Source: Bacteroidales bacterium
Lineage (GTDB): Bacteria > Bacteroidota > Bacteroidia > Bacteroidales > Muribaculaceae
Length of the DNA stretch: 63,325 bases
Direction: 5' to 3'
Assembly: GCA_014800525.1 (NCBI GenBank)
Contig: JAAVFV010000005.1
Location: 14,357-77,681 of the forward strand
Below are positions 24,456 to 32,919 of the stretch, one piece after another. The notes under the pieces were generated by a model, which saw nothing but the letters and a program-made list of their open reading frames with translations, ran no database searches and had not been told where the DNA came from. Position 1 is the first letter of the stretch. Each line of letters starts with the position of its first letter. A program made the translations under genes and the position numbers.

Positions 24456-26090
24456 TTATTTTTCTTTTTTGGCCGGAATCGTCACAGGAGATTTTCCATC
24501 CCTTAGCAATTCACCGGCTTTACGGACCGTATTATCCTGATCATTCAGAATCTCAATAAACGCTTCATACCCTATCAGATCGCGAGCCAAAACTCCACGA
24601 ATCTGATTAAGCAACAGATTACGTGATTTATTGATGTAGTACCATCTTGCAGGTAGTCCGTTAGCCGCAGCAAAGTCAACAAACGCTGTCAGCAATGATT
24701 GATCGCGTGGAACAACCCTATTCATGGCCTCCAGTGTCTTCTCCTTCATCAACGGACGATACTTCTCCGAGAGATTATGACAGAATTTCTGAATCAATCC
24801 CTTATTGATTGCTTCTATATAATAGCTTGTGATACCCACCGTATCTTCAGGGACAAAGACATCAGGCATAATGCCGCCGCCACCATAGACTGTGCGCCCA
24901 CCTACTGTTGAGAATTTCTTGTCACCGAGCTTTATGCTATCCTGAGAATAGAATTCCCCATGATTATACCGCGAAACAATGTCAAGATCGTATTTTCCAT
25001 CGCGGCCTCTTGAATATTCTTTTTGAATAGATCGACCCGAAGGAATATAATACCTTGCCACCGTAAGACGTATTGCAGAACTATCCGGCAGCTGTGTCTG
25101 ATTCTGCACCAGACCTTTTCCAAATGAACGGCGACCGATCACAAGACCGCGGTCGTTATCCTGAATTGCTCCCGCGAAGATTTCGGAAGCCGAAGCTGAA
25201 TACTCATTCATCAGCACAGTTAGTTCCGCATCCTGGTAATCTCCTGATCCATCGCTCACTGCCATGGTTTCGTTCTCGGGCAGACGACCCTTGGTATAGA
25301 CGATCATTCTTCCGGAAGGAAGGAATTCATTGGCCATATATATCGCCTGATCCATATATCCTCCGGAATTATTGCGCAGATCGACAACATATTTCTCAGC
25401 TCCCTGATTTCGAAGCTTATTAAGTGCCTGAGCAAATTCCGAATATGTGGTCCTTGCGAATTTCCCCACTCTTATGTAACCTATATTATCACTCATCATA
25501 TAGGAAGCATCCACAGAATTCTGCGGAATCTGCCCACGCACAATTTCAAATTCGAGAGGCTTGTTTGCAGATGAGCGTTTCACAGTCAGTTTCACTGGTG
25601 TTCCCTCCGGACCTCTTAGTGTCTTGAATACATCCTCCGAGGATACGCCATGTCCCGACAGTTCCTTATCTCCGGCCTTGAGAATTCGGTCGCCGGGAAG
25701 GATTCCGGCTTTCTCTGATGGTCCTCCGGCCACGACCTCAATCACATGGACAGTATCACTGATAATCTGAAACGACACGCCAACTCCTCCGAAAGAGCCC
25801 TCGAGTTCATCATTGGTCTTGGTCAGTTCAGAGGCAGGAATATATGCCGAATGAGGATCCAGCGATGCGAGCAAGTCCGGAATCGAACTCTCCATAAGAG
25901 AATCAATATCAATCTGATCCACATATTGATCCCGGATCAGTCCGAGGATGGTCTGTAATTTATGTTGTGCGGGAGAGATTGTCCGCTTCTCCACATATGC
26001 ACCAATGAGGATTCCTCCCACTATTCCTATACAAAGGAACAATGGGAGTAATACATATCCTAAATTTCTCTTTGTCTTTTTACTGTTCAT
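24456..26090 (-). CDS. S41 family C-terminal processing protease (CtpA-like)
   Basis: 544 residues. One N-terminal membrane segment (LLPLFLCIGIVGGILIGAYV) anchors it on the periplasmic side. A PDZ domain (about 90-170, with GVGVSFQII and GILPGDRILKAGD) precedes the S41 catalytic core. Serine is in NEYSASASEIFAGAI and the general-base lysine in RRSFGKGLVQ. Such enzymes trim C-termini of exported proteins or cell-wall enzymes. The long C-terminal part (about 400-544) is helical. It overlaps the upstream dCMP deaminase gene by 11 bases. Confidence 0.95.
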   Translation of the reverse strand: MNSKKTKRNLGYVLLPLFLCIGIVGGILIGAYVEKRTISPAQHKLQTILGLIRDQYVDQIDIDSLMESSIPDLLASLDPHSAYIPASELTKTNDELEGSFGGVGVSFQIISDTVHVIEVVAGGPSEKAGILPGDRILKAGDKELSGHGVSSEDVFKTLRGPEGTPVKLTVKRSSANKPLEFEIVRGQIPQNSVDASYMMSDNIGYIRVGKFARTTYSEFAQALNKLRNQGAEKYVVDLRNNSGGYMDQAIYMANEFLPSGRMIVYTKGRLPENETMAVSDGSGDYQDAELTVLMNEYSASASEIFAGAIQDNDRGLVIGRRSFGKGLVQNQTQLPDSSAIRLTVARYYIPSGRSIQKEYSRGRDGKYDLDIVSRYNHGEFYSQDSIKLGDKKFSTVGGRTVYGGGGIMPDVFVPEDTVGITSYYIEAINKGLIQKFCHNLSEKYRPLMKEKTLEAMNRVVPRDQSLLTAFVDFAAANGLPARWYYINKSRNLLLNQIRGVLARDLIGYEAFIEILNDQDNTVRKAGELLRDGKSPVTIPAKKEK

Positions 26091-26544
26091 TTTCCATTGG
26101 AATATGGACCACCTCTACCCCGGCTTCCTTAAGCAAATCTATTCCGTCTGTAATACGATAAAGATCAGAAAACACCACCCTTCTTATTCCAGCCTGAATG
26201 ATCAGTTTGGAGCATTCCATGCAGGGACTGGCTGTTACATACAAGGTACTGTCCTGACTGGAGTTGTTACTACGTGCCACTTTTGTTATTGCATTTGCTT
26301 CAGCATGTAATACATATGGATATGTGACATTCTCCGGCGATTCACATACATTCGGGAATCCAGAAGGGGTTCCGTTGTAGCCATCGGAGATTATCATCTT
26401 GTCTTTTACAAGAATCGCTCCAACCTTCCGACGGGTACAATAGGAATTCTCGCTCCAGATTCTGGCCATCCGGAGATAGCGCTTATCAAGGATCCGCTGT
26501 TTATCTTCCGCGCTACAGCTTGTATTATTTGTTTTGGAATCCAT
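26080..26544 (-). CDS. dCMP/cytidine deaminase family protein
   Basis: 154 residues. Zinc-dependent deaminase with HAEAN (H80, E82) and SPCMECSK (C108, C111) forming the catalytic site. Together with the N-terminal KRYLRMARIWSENSYCTRRK this fits dCMP deaminase (ComEB type), which makes dUMP for thymidylate synthesis. Start 24 bases after the trxB stop and 11-base overlap with ctpA suggest co-transcription. Confidence 0.93.
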   Translation of the reverse strand: MDSKTNNTSCSAEDKQRILDKRYLRMARIWSENSYCTRRKVGAILVKDKMIISDGYNGTPSGFPNVCESPENVTYPYVLHAEANAITKVARSNNSSQDSTLYVTASPCMECSKLIIQAGIRRVVFSDLYRITDGIDLLKEAGVEVVHIPMENEQ

Positions 26545-26568
26545 AGGTTTGACAAATTTAGGCTTCCA

Positions 26569-27534
26569 TTACTTATCAGAAGCCATCTCCTGGAAATAAT
26601 GGTCCATGAGATAACGCTCGGCATCCATAGCGGCACGACATCCGGTTCCGGCAGCACTGATTGCCTGACGATATATCGGATCAGCACAGTCTCCGGCCGC
26701 GAAGACACCCTCCACATTGGTATGAGTGGTCGGACTTTTCACTTCTATATAGCCTTCTTTATCAAGGTTGAGCTGTCCGCGGAATATTCCTGTATTCGGG
26801 GTATGTCCGATTGCAAGGAAGAATCCATCGATCGGGAGATCAAAAATCTCCTCCTCAGGAGTATCCTTATGACGGATCACTTTGGCTCCTTCCACACCAT
26901 CTATTCCGTAGAGCCCGAGTACGTTGCAATTAAATAAAATTTCGATATTCTCTCTTTCCGCCACTCTCTTCTTCATCACCTCCGAAGCACGCAGATAGTC
27001 TTTACGGACAATCATATACACCTTTTCGGCAAGGGTGGAGAGATAAAGAGCCTCCTCTGCAGCAGTGTCACCACCTCCGACTACGGCTACCTTCTTCTTA
27101 CGATAGAAGAATCCGTCACATGTGGCACACGCGCTTACACCCAGACCCATATATTTCTTTTCATCCGGTAAGCCAAGATATTTCGCACTCGCGCCGGTGG
27201 AGACAATCACAGCATCTGCAATCACAACATCACCACGATCATCCACACATCTGAACGGTTTCTTTGAAAAATCGACTTCAGCAATGGTTCTTGACCGGAT
27301 ATCCGCTCCAAACCTGATAGCCTGCTCGCGGAATTCTTCCATCATCTGCGGTCCGTCGATTCCATGAGGGTATCCCGGAAAATTCTCTATCTCAGTGGTC
27401 TGAGTCAATTGTCCGCCGGGCTGCTCACCTTCATAAATCACTGGAGCCAGATTGGCACGAGATGCATATATTCCTGCAGTATAACCGGCCGGCCCGGAGC
27501 CAATAATAAGAACCTTAACTTTGTCTTCTTTCAT
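26569..27534 (-). CDS. trxB: Thioredoxin-disulfide reductase
   Basis: 321-residue FAD/NADPH flavoenzyme that reduces thioredoxin. FAD-binding motif GSGPAGYTAGIYA near residues 12-25, redox-active CATC (C136, C139) and NADPH-binding GGGDTAAEEA. The second FAD contact is GVFAAGDCADPIYRQA. Length and order are standard. On the minus strand downstream of ftsK and lolA. Confidence 0.97.
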   Translation of the reverse strand: MKEDKVKVLIIGSGPAGYTAGIYASRANLAPVIYEGEQPGGQLTQTTEIENFPGYPHGIDGPQMMEEFREQAIRFGADIRSRTIAEVDFSKKPFRCVDDRGDVVIADAVIVSTGASAKYLGLPDEKKYMGLGVSACATCDGFFYRKKKVAVVGGGDTAAEEALYLSTLAEKVYMIVRKDYLRASEVMKKRVAERENIEILFNCNVLGLYGIDGVEGAKVIRHKDTPEEEIFDLPIDGFFLAIGHTPNTGIFRGQLNLDKEGYIEVKSPTTHTNVEGVFAAGDCADPIYRQAISAAGTGCRAAMDAERYLMDHYFQEMASDK

Positions 27535-27668
27535 TTCATTATTTTTTTTGGAGTTGATTCCTCAGCTTCCTACGTTTTTTTAAGATCTGATGTAATTTCA
27601 TTAATTTATACATCCACTCTCTTATAACGTCTTTATAGTGAAATAGGTTTCTGCGGAATCAAAGCCAT

Positions 27669-28295
27669 CTATCGCAAATCTACAATCTGAGCTTTCGAAT
27701 AGCGGGTTTTGGGGTATTCGAAAGCCGAGGAAGCGTGCCTGGCATTATACGAGATGTTGCGTATATCCACTGTTGTCACAGTTCCGTTTGAACCGGTGAT
27801 TATCACCTGCTGAGGAACATACCCTGAAGTAACTGTAATATTCACTTTCTTCACGGTCGCCTTTCGGGTGCGTGGTGTCAGGTCAAGCGAGTAGCCGCCC
27901 TTAGGCTGTGTACCCGCCAACACGGGTGTAAATGCACGTGAAGCTGATGTGAGATAATATAATGGATTGTTCTCAGCTAACTCCGAGGCTGTTGGAGAGG
28001 AGATTGTGGTCTCGGCTGTCGAGGGATTATATGTATACATGGCTGTGCCGTTATACCATGTCGAGCCTTGCGGTGAAAGCACACTAAATTTGTTTCCGCT
28101 TGCACGATATTCCCCATTCATCTTCTTTCCTCCGGCGGTCACTGTGAAATGACATTCCACTCCTCCGGCCGACTTGAATTTATTTTCTACAGCTGTAAGA
28201 ATTTCTGTTGGTGTGGTACCGTACATCGGTTTTGAGACACCAATGAACATTATCAAGGAGAAGAGGATTACGATATTTCTCTTTTTATTCACCAT
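27669..28295 (-). CDS. LolA-like outer-membrane lipoprotein carrier
   Basis: 208 residues from the ATG at 28295 (MVNKKRNIVILFSLIMFIGV), which gives a compact signal peptide; the frame is also open 15 codons upstream. The mature part follows the LolA pattern: an open beta-barrel beginning EILTAVENKFKSAGGVECHF, then GEYRASGNKFSVLSPQGSTW. The family carries lipoproteins across the periplasm to LolB or its replacement. Placement directly after ftsK is usual in Bacteroidetes and supports the call. Start choice is the main uncertainty. Confidence 0.85.
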   Translation of the reverse strand: MVNKKRNIVILFSLIMFIGVSKPMYGTTPTEILTAVENKFKSAGGVECHFTVTAGGKKMNGEYRASGNKFSVLSPQGSTWYNGTAMYTYNPSTAETTISSPTASELAENNPLYYLTSASRAFTPVLAGTQPKGGYSLDLTPRTRKATVKKVNITVTSGYVPQQVIITGSNGTVTTVDIRNISYNARHASSAFEYPKTRYSKAQIVDLR

Positions 28296-28369
28296 ATTCT
28301 TAGCAATTAAATACTCAATGAAGCTATTTAAGACGCTCATCTATCGGAGAGAGGTCGGCATTGATTCAA

Positions 28370-31300
28370 TCAAAGAGAGTTAAGAATTGTTTCCAGGCCA
28401 TTCGGATCTGTCAGCACGGGACGAGGTTTTCCACCCTGAGAAGCCCCTATTATACCGGCGGCTTCAAGCTGATCAATCAGCTTTCCGGCACGCGCATAGC
28501 CCACCGACATCTTCCGCTGAAGCATTGAGGCTGATGCCACTCCCGAATTCACTATCAGACGCGCGGCATCCTCGAACAATGAATCGCGCTCTCCGATTGC
28601 TCCTCCTGCACCCGTCGGAGATTCATTGTCCTCTATCTGAGGCTCCGGGAGTGGATACACACCCTGAGGATATGGCTGCTTCTCGATATAGTCGCAGATT
28701 TCCTCCACCTCCGGTGTATCGAGGAATGCACACTGCACGCGGACCATCTCGGAATTATTGAAAATCAACATATCACCCCGACCGATCAGTTGTTGGGCAC
28801 CTGTCGTATCAAGAATTGTCTTGGAGTCTACACCTGATGACACTTTGAATGATATTCGTGCCGGGAAGTTGGCTTTGATGATACCTGTGATTACATTGGT
28901 TGAGGGTCGCTGTGTGGCGATAATCACATGCATGCCCACTGCACGTGCCTTCTGCGCCAAGCGGGCAATCGGCATCTCTACATTCTTTCCTGATACCATG
29001 ATGAGATCACCAAACTCATCCACCACCACCACAATGTATGGCAAATAACGATGTCCCTCCTTAGGATTCAGACGACCTTCCTTATATTTTGTATTATACT
29101 CTTCTATATTACGTGTATGAGCATTCTTCAGAAGATTATAGCGATTATCCATCTCGACACAAAGGGAATTGAGAGTAGCCTCCACCTTCTTCATATCGGT
29201 AATCACTGGTTCCTCATCCATCTCCGAAGGGATGGCTGCCATATAATGGTCCTTAATCTTATTATACAGACTGAACTCCACCTGCTTGGGGTCGATCATT
29301 ACAAATTTAAGATCAGACGGTTTCTTGGAATATAGCAGGGATGCTATAATGGCATTCAACCCAACAGACTTACCCTGTCCGGTAGCACCGGCCACCAGGA
29401 GATGGGGCATCTTGGAAAGGTCGGCAATATATACATCATTGGAGATAGTGGATCCCATGGCTACCGGAAGGATATACTTTGTCTCCTGGAATTTGCGGGA
29501 TTGTATCACGGTACGCATCGACACTATCTGAGCATCACGGTTGGCGACTTCCAGTCCGACTGTGCCCTTTCCGGGAATCGGAGCTATGATACGCACTCCT
29601 CCGTTTGCTGATATCCGAAGGGCAATATCATCTGCAAGGCTTCGAATCTTGGCAATTTTCACACCTTTGTCCGGAACAATCTCATAGAGAGTGACTGTAG
29701 GGCCGACCGTGGCCTCAATGCGTGTGATTGGAATTCCGAAATCAAGCAGAGTGGCTTCAATCTTCTCTTTATTCAACCGCTGTTCCTCTATATCGACAGG
29801 AATTTTATCGATTCCCGGACGCAGAATTTCAAATGGAGGAAACTTATACGGACGATGATCGGCCGGAGAATCTCCTACTCTGTAATGAGGTTTGGACACC
29901 TGATCAATACTGTTTACATTGACCACCATTACGTCTTCCTCAGCTGTTTCCTCTGAAACAGTAGGTTCTATCTGAGTCTGCCCCCCTGTAGTTGTATTAA
30001 CAGGAACAGATGCTACTCCGGCTGCCGCCATCGGCTCAGAAGAGACAGCGGGAGCCGCCATCGGCGCAGGAGAGACAGCAGGAGCCGCCATCGGCGCAGG
30101 AGAGACAGCAGGAGCTGCCATCGGCGCAGGAGAGACAGCGGGAGCCGCCATCGGCGTAGGAGAAACAGTGGGAGCCTCAGCTGTAACGTTTGGTTCATCT
30201 GGTGTTGAGACTGACGAATAAGTCGGCGATTGCGTATAATTAACCGGTGCCGCTGTTGTAACACCGACAGTGGAGACATCCGATGCAGTCTTCAGATGGA
30301 GAGAATTATTCTGATTCGTATCAGAAGAATCCACATCCGGTTCTTCATTGATCTTGTATACGCTTCTATAGTCAGAGTTCTCTTCAGTGGGCTTCACCTC
30401 AATATTATAGAGTGCATCTTCTCCGAAAGATACAGAATCTTCGGAAATCACCACCTCACGCTCAGCGGTGAGATCCACAGTCTCACCCGCCTGAATATCG
30501 GCAATTTTTTCCTCCTCCAATCTCCGGCGCCATTCCTCGGCACGAGCTTGCTCGGCTGCAATCTGTTCGGCAATCAGCCTTTTCTTCTCATCACGCTTTC
30601 TCTTAAGCCGCAGAATCCACTGCACAAGGTCGGAAAGACAAATGCTTACGAATAGAGATATCATAAAGACACATACCAGCACTGCGCCGATATTGCCCAC
30701 CATGTGCATGATCCATTCATTTACATAACGTCCGTGAAATCCCCCCCAATTAATGGGTGAATGTAGCGCAATTGTGGAAAGACCGACAATCAATGACACT
30801 GTGATGAGAGCAACCAGACACTTGATAGTGAAATTCACTGTCTTAAAACGGGGATGGCCGATCAGCATCTTTAAGGAAATAGCTCCTATCCAGAATATAA
30901 TAACTATAGAACCTAACCCGAAAGATTCGTTGATAAGAAATTCTGAGAGTCGGGCTCCCCCCTCCCCTGCTGAGTTGGCTATATCAGTGGCATTACCAAT
31001 AGAATATGAATTGATGGACGACTGGTCATTTACACAATTCACGAAATATGATACGAACGCCACACCCAGATAAACGGCAAGGCACCCAAGGAATATACCG
31101 AATATGATGCGTGCGGAGGTTCCGGTGAGAGCCTCCTTGATCTGGGTTATTTTTTCCCCGATATTTATATCCGAGGTTGACCGTTCCTTCTTAGGCTTCG
31201 GTTGTTTTGGAGGCTTCGGCTTCTCCTTCTTCTTTCCCCCTTTTTTATCCGATCCTCTTCGAGAGTCGGATTTAGGGGATGGTTCATTCTTGGGTTCTTC

Positions 31301-31381
31301 CGGCTGGGGATGAATCTCGGAATCCAGCGGAAGATCATCAATATATGATATATCGGGTCTGGGGCTATCGTAATTGGTCAT
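28370..31381 (-). CDS. ftsK: DNA translocase FtsK
   Basis: 1003 residues. Septum-anchored ATPase that pumps chromosome ends apart at division. A basic N-terminus (KKGGKKKEKPKPPKQPKPKK) is followed by four transmembrane segments within about residues 90-250, then a variable linker (about 270-510) and the motor with Walker A GATGQGKS and the ERGD-containing end. The C-terminal winged-helix gamma domain (SMLQRKMSVGYARAGKLIDQ) reads chromosome polarity sites. The linker holds five near-perfect 10-residue repeats (PMAAPAVSPA type). Upstream is the L,D-transpeptidase gene, 34 bases away. Confidence 0.97.
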   Translation of the reverse strand: MTNYDSPRPDISYIDDLPLDSEIHPQPEEPKNEPSPKSDSRRGSDKKGGKKKEKPKPPKQPKPKKERSTSDINIGEKITQIKEALTGTSARIIFGIFLGCLAVYLGVAFVSYFVNCVNDQSSINSYSIGNATDIANSAGEGGARLSEFLINESFGLGSIVIIFWIGAISLKMLIGHPRFKTVNFTIKCLVALITVSLIVGLSTIALHSPINWGGFHGRYVNEWIMHMVGNIGAVLVCVFMISLFVSICLSDLVQWILRLKRKRDEKKRLIAEQIAAEQARAEEWRRRLEEEKIADIQAGETVDLTAEREVVISEDSVSFGEDALYNIEVKPTEENSDYRSVYKINEEPDVDSSDTNQNNSLHLKTASDVSTVGVTTAAPVNYTQSPTYSSVSTPDEPNVTAEAPTVSPTPMAAPAVSPAPMAAPAVSPAPMAAPAVSPAPMAAPAVSSEPMAAAGVASVPVNTTTGGQTQIEPTVSEETAEEDVMVVNVNSIDQVSKPHYRVGDSPADHRPYKFPPFEILRPGIDKIPVDIEEQRLNKEKIEATLLDFGIPITRIEATVGPTVTLYEIVPDKGVKIAKIRSLADDIALRISANGGVRIIAPIPGKGTVGLEVANRDAQIVSMRTVIQSRKFQETKYILPVAMGSTISNDVYIADLSKMPHLLVAGATGQGKSVGLNAIIASLLYSKKPSDLKFVMIDPKQVEFSLYNKIKDHYMAAIPSEMDEEPVITDMKKVEATLNSLCVEMDNRYNLLKNAHTRNIEEYNTKYKEGRLNPKEGHRYLPYIVVVVDEFGDLIMVSGKNVEMPIARLAQKARAVGMHVIIATQRPSTNVITGIIKANFPARISFKVSSGVDSKTILDTTGAQQLIGRGDMLIFNNSEMVRVQCAFLDTPEVEEICDYIEKQPYPQGVYPLPEPQIEDNESPTGAGGAIGERDSLFEDAARLIVNSGVASASMLQRKMSVGYARAGKLIDQLEAAGIIGASQGGKPRPVLTDPNGLETILNSL
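30024..30173. repeat. Five 30-bp tandem repeats within ftsK linker
   Basis: Five consecutive 30-base units starting GCCGCCATCGGC, 80-100% alike, in frame with ftsK and encoding Pro/Ala-rich decapeptides. Such a repeat can lengthen or shorten by slippage without disrupting the frame. Confidence 0.9.
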
Positions 31382-31415
31382 TTACTCTAATTCAGTAAGT
31401 ATTATCTGGCTCCGA

Positions 31416-32405
31416 TCATTCCTCTGGGACAATCGGTTTTTCTTTGATTTTCAGAGTATCGGCAGGAAGTTCGACCGAAGATTGCGACACATCTTGAGAT
31501 ACGGTATCCTTCGGGTTTTCAACGGATTTAGGTTCTATTCTGACGGTATCCGTTTCAGTCTTTGTTTCCTCCTCCGGCTTCTGCTCAGGCAATTTCGGTT
31601 CTTTAGATTTTATAGAGCTCGGAATCCAAGGGATATCCACTCCTTCAGATCTATTCACCTCCATATCCTTCTTTCCCGGCACCACAATTACAGGCATACC
31701 GACTTTGGCGTAATTCACGAGTTCCATGATATTCTCATTCGTTACCCTTATACAACCATGGCTTGTACGATGGCCTATCGACCAAGGAGCCACGGTGCCG
31801 TGAATACCTATCTGCGATGTCTGCGGACATTTTAAACGGATAAAACGGGGGCCAAATTGTCCCTTCTTCTGGGAGGTTACTCCATCATCATCGGTAAAGA
31901 GCCAATCCGTGCTGTCGTAGATTCCTGCTACGGAGAAAAAGCCTTCCGGTGTGCGCGAGTCTGCTTTCTTATGCTTTGTGCCATGCTTCTTTCCACATGC
32001 CATTCCATAATTGAGACGCTCCCTTCCATATTTATCGTAGTAGATCACCTTCATTCTGCTCTTATCAACAATGATAAAGCCATCGAATGAGTTCGAAAGC
32101 AATTTAGACGCATAGTCAAGTGAATAATTTGCTATTTCCGGGATAATCCCCTGACGATAGGCATTACGTTCCGGTGAGGCATCAATAAAATTCTGCAGCT
32201 CCTCGACGGAAGAGAAATGAACTTGCGGCACCACACGGTCTTCCTCTTTTTTTACCGTATCAGTCTCTTCCAGGCGTGAGATGGAATCAAGGAATTCCGA
32301 TGATGGTTCATTAATATCTATAACTGTATCTACAGATGATGCACTCCGATGGCCACATCCAGCAACCAGGAGCACAAGAAGAGGTAATAGTCGTTTGATA
32401 TACAT
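31416..32405 (-). CDS. L,D-transpeptidase (YkuD) lipoprotein
   Basis: 329 residues. Lipoprotein signal with lipobox LVAGC (C17). The YkuD domain spans about residues 105-240, with the catalytic motif IHGTVAPWSIGHRTSHGCIR and nucleophile C218. Family enzymes form 3-3 peptidoglycan crosslinks or attach proteins to peptidoglycan. The C-terminal ~80 residues are a Pro/Glu/Lys-rich low-complexity tail (KEPKLPEQKPEEETKTETD). Co-directional with ftsK just downstream. A possible minus-strand -7 element TAATTTTG is at 32550-32557. Confidence 0.94.
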   Translation of the reverse strand: MYIKRLLPLLVLLVAGCGHRSASSVDTVIDINEPSSEFLDSISRLEETDTVKKEEDRVVPQVHFSSVEELQNFIDASPERNAYRQGIIPEIANYSLDYASKLLSNSFDGFIIVDKSRMKVIYYDKYGRERLNYGMACGKKHGTKHKKADSRTPEGFFSVAGIYDSTDWLFTDDDGVTSQKKGQFGPRFIRLKCPQTSQIGIHGTVAPWSIGHRTSHGCIRVTNENIMELVNYAKVGMPVIVVPGKKDMEVNRSEGVDIPWIPSSIKSKEPKLPEQKPEEETKTETDTVRIEPKSVENPKDTVSQDVSQSSVELPADTLKIKEKPIVPEE

Positions 32406-32703
32406 CAGCTTAACTGAATTAAAAGGCTATATAAAGAATAATCAATTACGCAGATATCCGGCATGGTATCCACGTGAATTGAATTCGTCTCTGACTATAG
32501 ATACGTCCGACTCATACAGATGGTTGTATGCCACGGATGATATAGAATACAAAATTAACGAAATTATTTTATTCCCGAGGTAATATCTTAGGAATTATAC
32601 TGACTATAGATGGTAAATTATCGGTCTACCTCCTTATCTGCTCAAATCCCCAAGATGATTAGATGCGGAAATATGGGAGATTTTTATTAACTTCGCGTTT
32701 TAG

Positions 32704-32907
32704 ATGTATCGCAAAGTTTTAAAATTCCTGATGATCGGAGTGCTGGCTTTGGTATGGGGCTGGCTCGGATGGGGATTCCTTTCTGCAAAAGGAATCACTC
32801 TCTTTAATCTCCTTATCCTGGCAATGACAGGGATTATCATTTTCGTTCCTTTATACAAGCGGTATATCCGGAACGACTCTCCTACCAAAGGACAAGAGAG
32901 GCAATAA
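32704..32907 (+). CDS. Small two-helix membrane protein, unknown
   Basis: 67 residues with two hydrophobic segments (LMIGVLALVWGWLGWGFL and LFNLLILAMTGIIIFVPLY) and a short basic, polar end (RNDSPTKGQERQ). No family is recognised. The gene ends 12 bases before dxs and reads in the same direction, so it is probably the first gene of the dxs-trkA-trkH operon. Its role is unknown. Confidence 0.7.
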   Translation: MYRKVLKFLMIGVLALVWGWLGWGFLSAKGITLFNLLILAMTGIIIFVPLYKRYIRNDSPTKGQERQ

Positions 32908-32919
32908 TATAAATCTGCC

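Noticed and set aside
30024-30173. Regular 30-bp repeats as a possible CRISPR array
   Set aside because: There are no spacers; the units are directly adjacent, in frame and coding within ftsK.
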